The notes under the pieces are model-generated. The model was given only the letters and a program-made list of their open reading frames with translations, ran no database searches and was not told the DNA's origin. From Muribaculaceae bacterium (lineage in GTDB: Bacteria; Bacteroidota; Bacteroidia; Bacteroidales; Muribaculaceae), in NCBI GenBank assembly GCA_017399915.1, contig JAFQAS010000058.1:186001-250000 (forward strand): a stretch of 64,000 nucleotides of DNA, in the 5' to 3' direction. This document shows, one piece after another, positions 61,811 through 64,000 of this stretch. Positions within the stretch are counted from its first letter, which is position 1, and each line of letters starts with the position of its first letter. A program made the position numbers and the translations under genes.

Positions 61811-64000
61811 TTAGCTCAATTTTATGGCATTAACTGCCGGCTCATCTGTAATTGCGATGTTAAATACTTCAAGCATAGTAGTTACATAGTGGAAGGTAAG
61901 TCCTTTGAGGTAAATTTCGCTGATGTCATTAACATCTTTGCGATTGTCGGCTGAGAGAATAATATTGGTGATTCCAGCACGTTTAGCGGCGAGAATTTTT
62001 TCTTTAATACCTCCAACAGGTAGTACCTTTCCACGGAGTGTAATTTCCCCGGTCATAGCGGTGCGAGCTTTGACTTTGCGTTGAAGGAAGGTTGATACAA
62101 TAGATGTTGCCATTGTGATACCTGCCGAAGGTCCGTCTTTGGGAATTGCGCCTTCGGGAACATGTATGTGAAGGTTGTATTTCTCAAAAACATCAAGCGG
62201 TATATTAAGTGATTCGGCATGAGATTTCACATATTGTAATGCTATTACTGCTGATTCTTTCATTACGTCGCCAAGATTACCTGTCAAAGTGAGTTTCTCT
62301 CCTTTGCCTTGGGCTAATGATGATTCAATAAATAGGATTTCTCCTCCAACAGATGTCCAAGCAAGTCCTGTAACAACTCCGGCAAAGTCATTTCCTTCAT
62401 AACGATCCTTGTTATATGATTCTACACCAAGAAGTTGTTTCAGATCATCTTTTGTTATTTCTGTTGAATATTCTTTGCCACTCATTTTGTTGAGGACAAT
62501 TTTGCGAATTATCGATGAGATCTTCTTTTCAAGTTGACGCACACCACTTTCAGAGGTATAACATTCTATTATAGTAGTAAGTGCTTCATCGGTAAATTGA
62601 ATCTCGTTATCGGCAAAACTGTGTTCTTTGGCGATACGAGGAATTAGATGGCGACGAGCTATTTCAACTTTTTCTTCGATAAGATATCCTGAAATATCAA
62701 TTATCTCCATGCGGTCAAGCAAGGGTTGAGAAAGTGTTGAAAGAGTGTTTGCTGTTGCTATAAATAACACTTTAGAAAGGTCATAATCAACATCGATATA
62801 GTTATCGTGGAAACGACAGTTTTGTTCTGGATCAAGAACTTCAAGTAGAGCTGCCGATGGGTCGCCTTTGAAATCTTGACCAATTTTATCGATTTCATCA
62901 AGTAGTAATACCGGATTTGAAGATCCGCTTCGTTTCATTGCATCAATTATGCGACCGGGCATTGCTCCGATATATGTACGACGATGCCCACGTATTTCAG
63001 CTTCATCATGAAGACCGCCGAGAGATACTCTTTGATATTTGCGTCCCAATGCTTTTGCAATAGATTGACCAAGCGAGGTTTTGCCTACTCCTGGAGCTCC
63101 ACATAGGCATAAGATTGGGGCTTTCCCATCGGGGGTGTTCATTAAAACGGCTAATTGCTCAAGTATACGATCTTTAACCTTATCAAGCCCATAGTGGTCA
63201 TTATTGAGAATCTCTTCTGCCTTTTTAAAGTCAGTGTTAAGGGGCGATTCATTGTTCCATGGGAGCTCAATTAGAGTTTCAAGATAAGTGAATTGAATTG
63301 AATAATCAGGACTTTGTGGGTTGAGTCGACGAAGTTTTTCCAATTCTTTATCAAATGCTTTCGCAACATGCTCAGGGAATTGTATTTTATCGGCACGTGC
63401 GCGAAGGTTGTCGGCGTCATCAGAATCTCCATATAACTCTTGACGGATAGTTTCCATTTGTTGATGAAGGAAAACATTGCGTTGTTGCTCATCAAGTGAT
63501 TTACGAGCTCGTTTTTGAATGTCACGGCTAATATCAACCATCTGCTCATTACGAGAAAGCTCGCTAAGAAGAGCGAATGCTCGTTCTTTAAGTCGATTTT
63601 GTGCTAATAAAGATTGACGGAACTCAACATCAAATGGAAGATGTGATGATATGAGGTTGATTAACCCCACAGGATCGGGGAAATTCGCTATGTTAAACAC
63701 TAATTCATTAGGACCCTCCGACGTTTTCTTCAATATATTTAAGGTGGATTCTTTAATTGAAGCCGATAGGGCTAAAAATTCTTTATCATTACTGCGAGGA
63801 TTTGTGTCTTTAATGGGCTTTACTTTTGCGGAAAGTTCTGCATTGGGAATCACTAAACCATCTCCTTTGCCCATGATTTTAAATTTGCCACGAGCTCTAA
63901 CGATAGCAGTATAATTGCCATCAGGAAGATTGAATACTTTAAGAACATCGGCAAAGACACCATATTTAAATAGTCCTGTAGTCACTGCAGGTCTTTCATC
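61811..64000 (-). CDS. lon: ATP-dependent protease Lon, 5' end outside the window
   Basis: 730 codons to the window edge; the frame stays open through base 64000, so roughly the first 90 residues are missing. Order seen: the remainder of the N-terminal substrate-binding domain and a coiled coil; AAA+ module with Walker [10 protein letters not shown], Walker [12 protein letters not shown] and sensor regions; then the S16 protease domain with catalytic Ser in [13 protein letters not shown] and Lys in [15 protein letters not shown]. It degrades misfolded and regulatory proteins in the cytoplasm. Confidence 0.97.
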   Translation of the reverse strand, partial: DERPAVTTGLFKYGVFADVLKVFNLPDGNYTAIVRARGKFKIMGKGDGLVIPNAELSAKVKPIKDTNPRSNDKEFLALSASIKESTLNILKKTSEGPNELVFNIANFPDPVGLINLISSHLPFDVEFRQSLLAQNRLKERAFALLSELSRNEQMVDISRDIQKRARKSLDEQQRNVFLHQQMETIRQELYGDSDDADNLRARADKIQFPEHVAKAFDKELEKLRRLNPQSPDYSIQFTYLETLIELPWNNESPLNTDFKKAEEILNNDHYGLDKVKDRILEQLAVLMNTPDGKAPILCLCGAPGVGKTSLGQSIAKALGRKYQRVSLGGLHDEAEIRGHRRTYIGAMPGRIIDAMKRSGSSNPVLLLDEIDKIGQDFKGDPSAALLEVLDPEQNCRFHDNYIDVDYDLSKVLFIATANTLSTLSQPLLDRMEIIDISGYLIEEKVEIARRHLIPRIAKEHSFADNEIQFTDEALTTIIECYTSESGVRQLEKKISSIIRKIVLNKMSGKEYSTEITKDDLKQLLGVESYNKDRYEGNDFAGVVTGLAWTSVGGEILFIESSLAQGKGEKLTLTGNLGDVMKESAVIALQYVKSHAESLNIPLDVFEKYNLHIHVPEGAIPKDGPSAGITMATSIVSTFLQRKVKARTAMTGEITLRGKVLPVGGIKEKILAAKRAGITNIILSADNRKDVNDISEIYLKGLTFHYVTTMLEVFNIAITDEPAVNAIKLS

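Overview
This is chromosomal DNA from a member of the Bacteroidales. The family cannot be fixed from sequence alone; a Muribaculaceae- or Bacteroidaceae-type gut anaerobe is plausible. Four signs support this. Promoters are of the TTTG-N19/20-TAnnTTTG type (often TATCTTTG). Shine-Dalgarno sequences are nearly absent. Several families are restricted to Bacteroidetes (DUF4296 lipoprotein, DUF1599, DUF5606, DoxX/BT_3928-like). IleRS is long and eukaryote-like. I see no transposase, integrase, CRISPR array, rRNA or tRNA in the window.

Layout. 1-8.1 kb: the tail of an MBOAT acyltransferase, an Fe-type superoxide dismutase, a four-gene metal-efflux operon (His/Cys-rich exported protein, adaptor, RND pump, outer-membrane factor) and a GT4 glycosyltransferase. 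8.1-17.1 kb: etfB-etfA-acyl-CoA dehydrogenase, then purL with a PurF-like protein that lacks the catalytic cysteine. 17.4-24.4 kb: protein quality control and repair (tig, clpP, clpX, recQ), interrupted by an ankyrin-repeat membrane protein. 24.4-25.7 kb: a gene-poor stretch with one possible 40-residue membrane peptide. 25.7-28.8 kb: an XRE regulator, an exported protein of unknown function, and pyrK-pyrD. 28.8-34.7 kb: a reverse-strand operon ileS, DksA/TraR-like, lspA, DUF4296 lipoprotein and an unknown protein.

34.7-44.3 kb is the accessory region. It holds an HNH nuclease behind a probably frameshifted two-TM gene, a PD-(D/E)xK-like protein, and a two-gene restriction-like system: a PLD-SF2 helicase fusion and an Eco57I-class adenine methyltransferase. 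Upstream of the helicase lies a roughly 335-nt, highly structured apparent RNA gene with its own promoter and U-tract. A predicted H-type pseudoknot abuts the helicase start codon.

44.3-48 kb: an unusual cluster of alpha/beta hydrolase, membrane-anchored MurF-like ligase and a long Ddl, driven from a promoter whose spacer is a perfect dyad. 48-50.7 kb: lysC-lysA. 50.9-57.2 kb: purU-hisH-hisA-hisF-hisIE, an FtsE-type ATPase, rplY, pth and an S4-domain protein. 57.2-64 kb: folE, SPOR protein, tpiA, DoxX-family protein and DUF1599 on the reverse strand, DUF5606 on the forward strand, and lon cut by the window edge.

The items I would look at first are the apparent ncRNA at about 43.86-44.20 kb, the restriction-like pair beside it, the hydrolase/MurF-like/Ddl cluster with its dyad operator, and the swapped GIHH signature in IleRS. 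All functions are inferred from reading sequence; no database search was run.
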